From assembly GCA_958428675.1 (NCBI GenBank), contig CAUAGV010000124.1, positions 1-5,591 on the forward strand: 5,591 nucleotides of DNA. The letters run 5' to 3'. A program made the translations under genes and the position numbers. The notes under the pieces are model-generated. The model ran no database searches and was not told where the DNA came from. It worked only from the letters and a program-made list of their open reading frames with translations. Of this stretch, positions 5,469 through 5,591 are shown in pieces; within the stretch, counting starts at the first letter, position 1; each line of letters begins with the position of its first letter. This DNA is from an uncultured Collinsella sp. Its GTDB lineage: Bacteria; Actinomycetota; Coriobacteriia; Coriobacteriales; Coriobacteriaceae.

Positions 5469-5591
5469 GCGCTTGCCAGCCAGCGGCGCAGCTCGTCCTT
5501 AAGGCGGCTCCAGGTTGCCTGCGCGGCGGGGTCGGTTAAGGGTCGCGTAATGCCAAAGGGCGCGTCGAGCAGGCGATAGATATCGCCTTGC
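5465..5591 (-). CDS. C-terminal end of an unidentified protein (partial, runs off the window)
   Basis: Read on the minus strand from 5590 to 5465, the frame encodes 41 residues and then a TAG. The segment reads GDIYRLLDAPFGITRPLTDP near its start and ends in an amphipathic helix with WSRLKDELRRWLA. Its codon use is GC-rich at the third position and its composition looks protein-like, with a globular part followed by a closing helix, so it is likely the real end of a longer gene. I do not recognise the family. It converges on etfA: its stop (5467-5465) overlaps the etfA TAA (5466-5468) by two bases, and neither gene has a terminator of its own in view. Confidence 0.65.
   Translation of the reverse strand, partial: QGDIYRLLDAPFGITRPLTDPAAQATWSRLKDELRRWLASA

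Noticed and set aside
1..5591. CRISPR array, tRNA/rRNA, insertion sequence or prophage elements
   Set aside because: I saw no regularly spaced repeats, no tRNA-like cloverleaf, no transposase or integrase motifs and no terminal inverted repeats.

Overview
The window is GC-rich (roughly 60 % by eye) and organised like a bacterial chromosome, with two divergent gene groups around a regulatory gap of about 350 bp and a third gene entering from the right edge. Protein character (cysteine-rich flavoproteins, ferredoxin domains, GTG starts, no aerobic respiratory genes) suggests a strictly anaerobic, high-GC, gut-type bacterium. A member of the Coriobacteriia such as Collinsella is my best guess. 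This is inference from style; no marker gene is present to prove it.

Left part (4-1496, minus strand): three short genes, probably one transcript read right to left. They encode a 98-aa acidic cytoplasmic protein, a 169-aa protein with one N-terminal membrane anchor and an extracytoplasmic domain (its start overlaps the preceding stop as ATGA), and a 199-aa Sec-secreted protein predicted to be mostly beta-strand. None has a function I can name. The last two look like a cell-envelope pair.

Middle (1497-1842): a divergent control region. It holds a good minus-strand promoter candidate (TTGACG, 17 bp, TATTTT) facing the envelope genes. That transcript's leader carries a TGACCAA direct repeat and a perfect 8-bp inverted repeat. 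Weaker plus-strand promoter candidates face the flavoprotein operon.

Right part (1843-5468, plus strand): a tightly packed three-gene operon. It encodes a FAD-linked 2-hydroxyacid (probably lactate) dehydrogenase of the GlcD/LctD/D-2-hydroxyglutarate dehydrogenase superfamily, an EtfB, and an EtfA with an N-terminal domain carrying two complete four-cysteine iron-sulfur motifs. Gene junctions are GTGA (overlap) and TAGATG (zero gap), which implies coupled translation of a complex. By analogy with the Acetobacterium woodii LctBCD complex, the expected role is flavin-based electron confurcation/bifurcation: lactate oxidation with NAD+ driven by co-oxidation of reduced ferredoxin. Gene order (dehydrogenase, etfB, etfA) differs from A. 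woodii, and no permease or racemase is visible here.

Right edge (5465-5591, minus strand): the last 41 codons of an unidentified gene converge on etfA, with the two stop codons overlapping.
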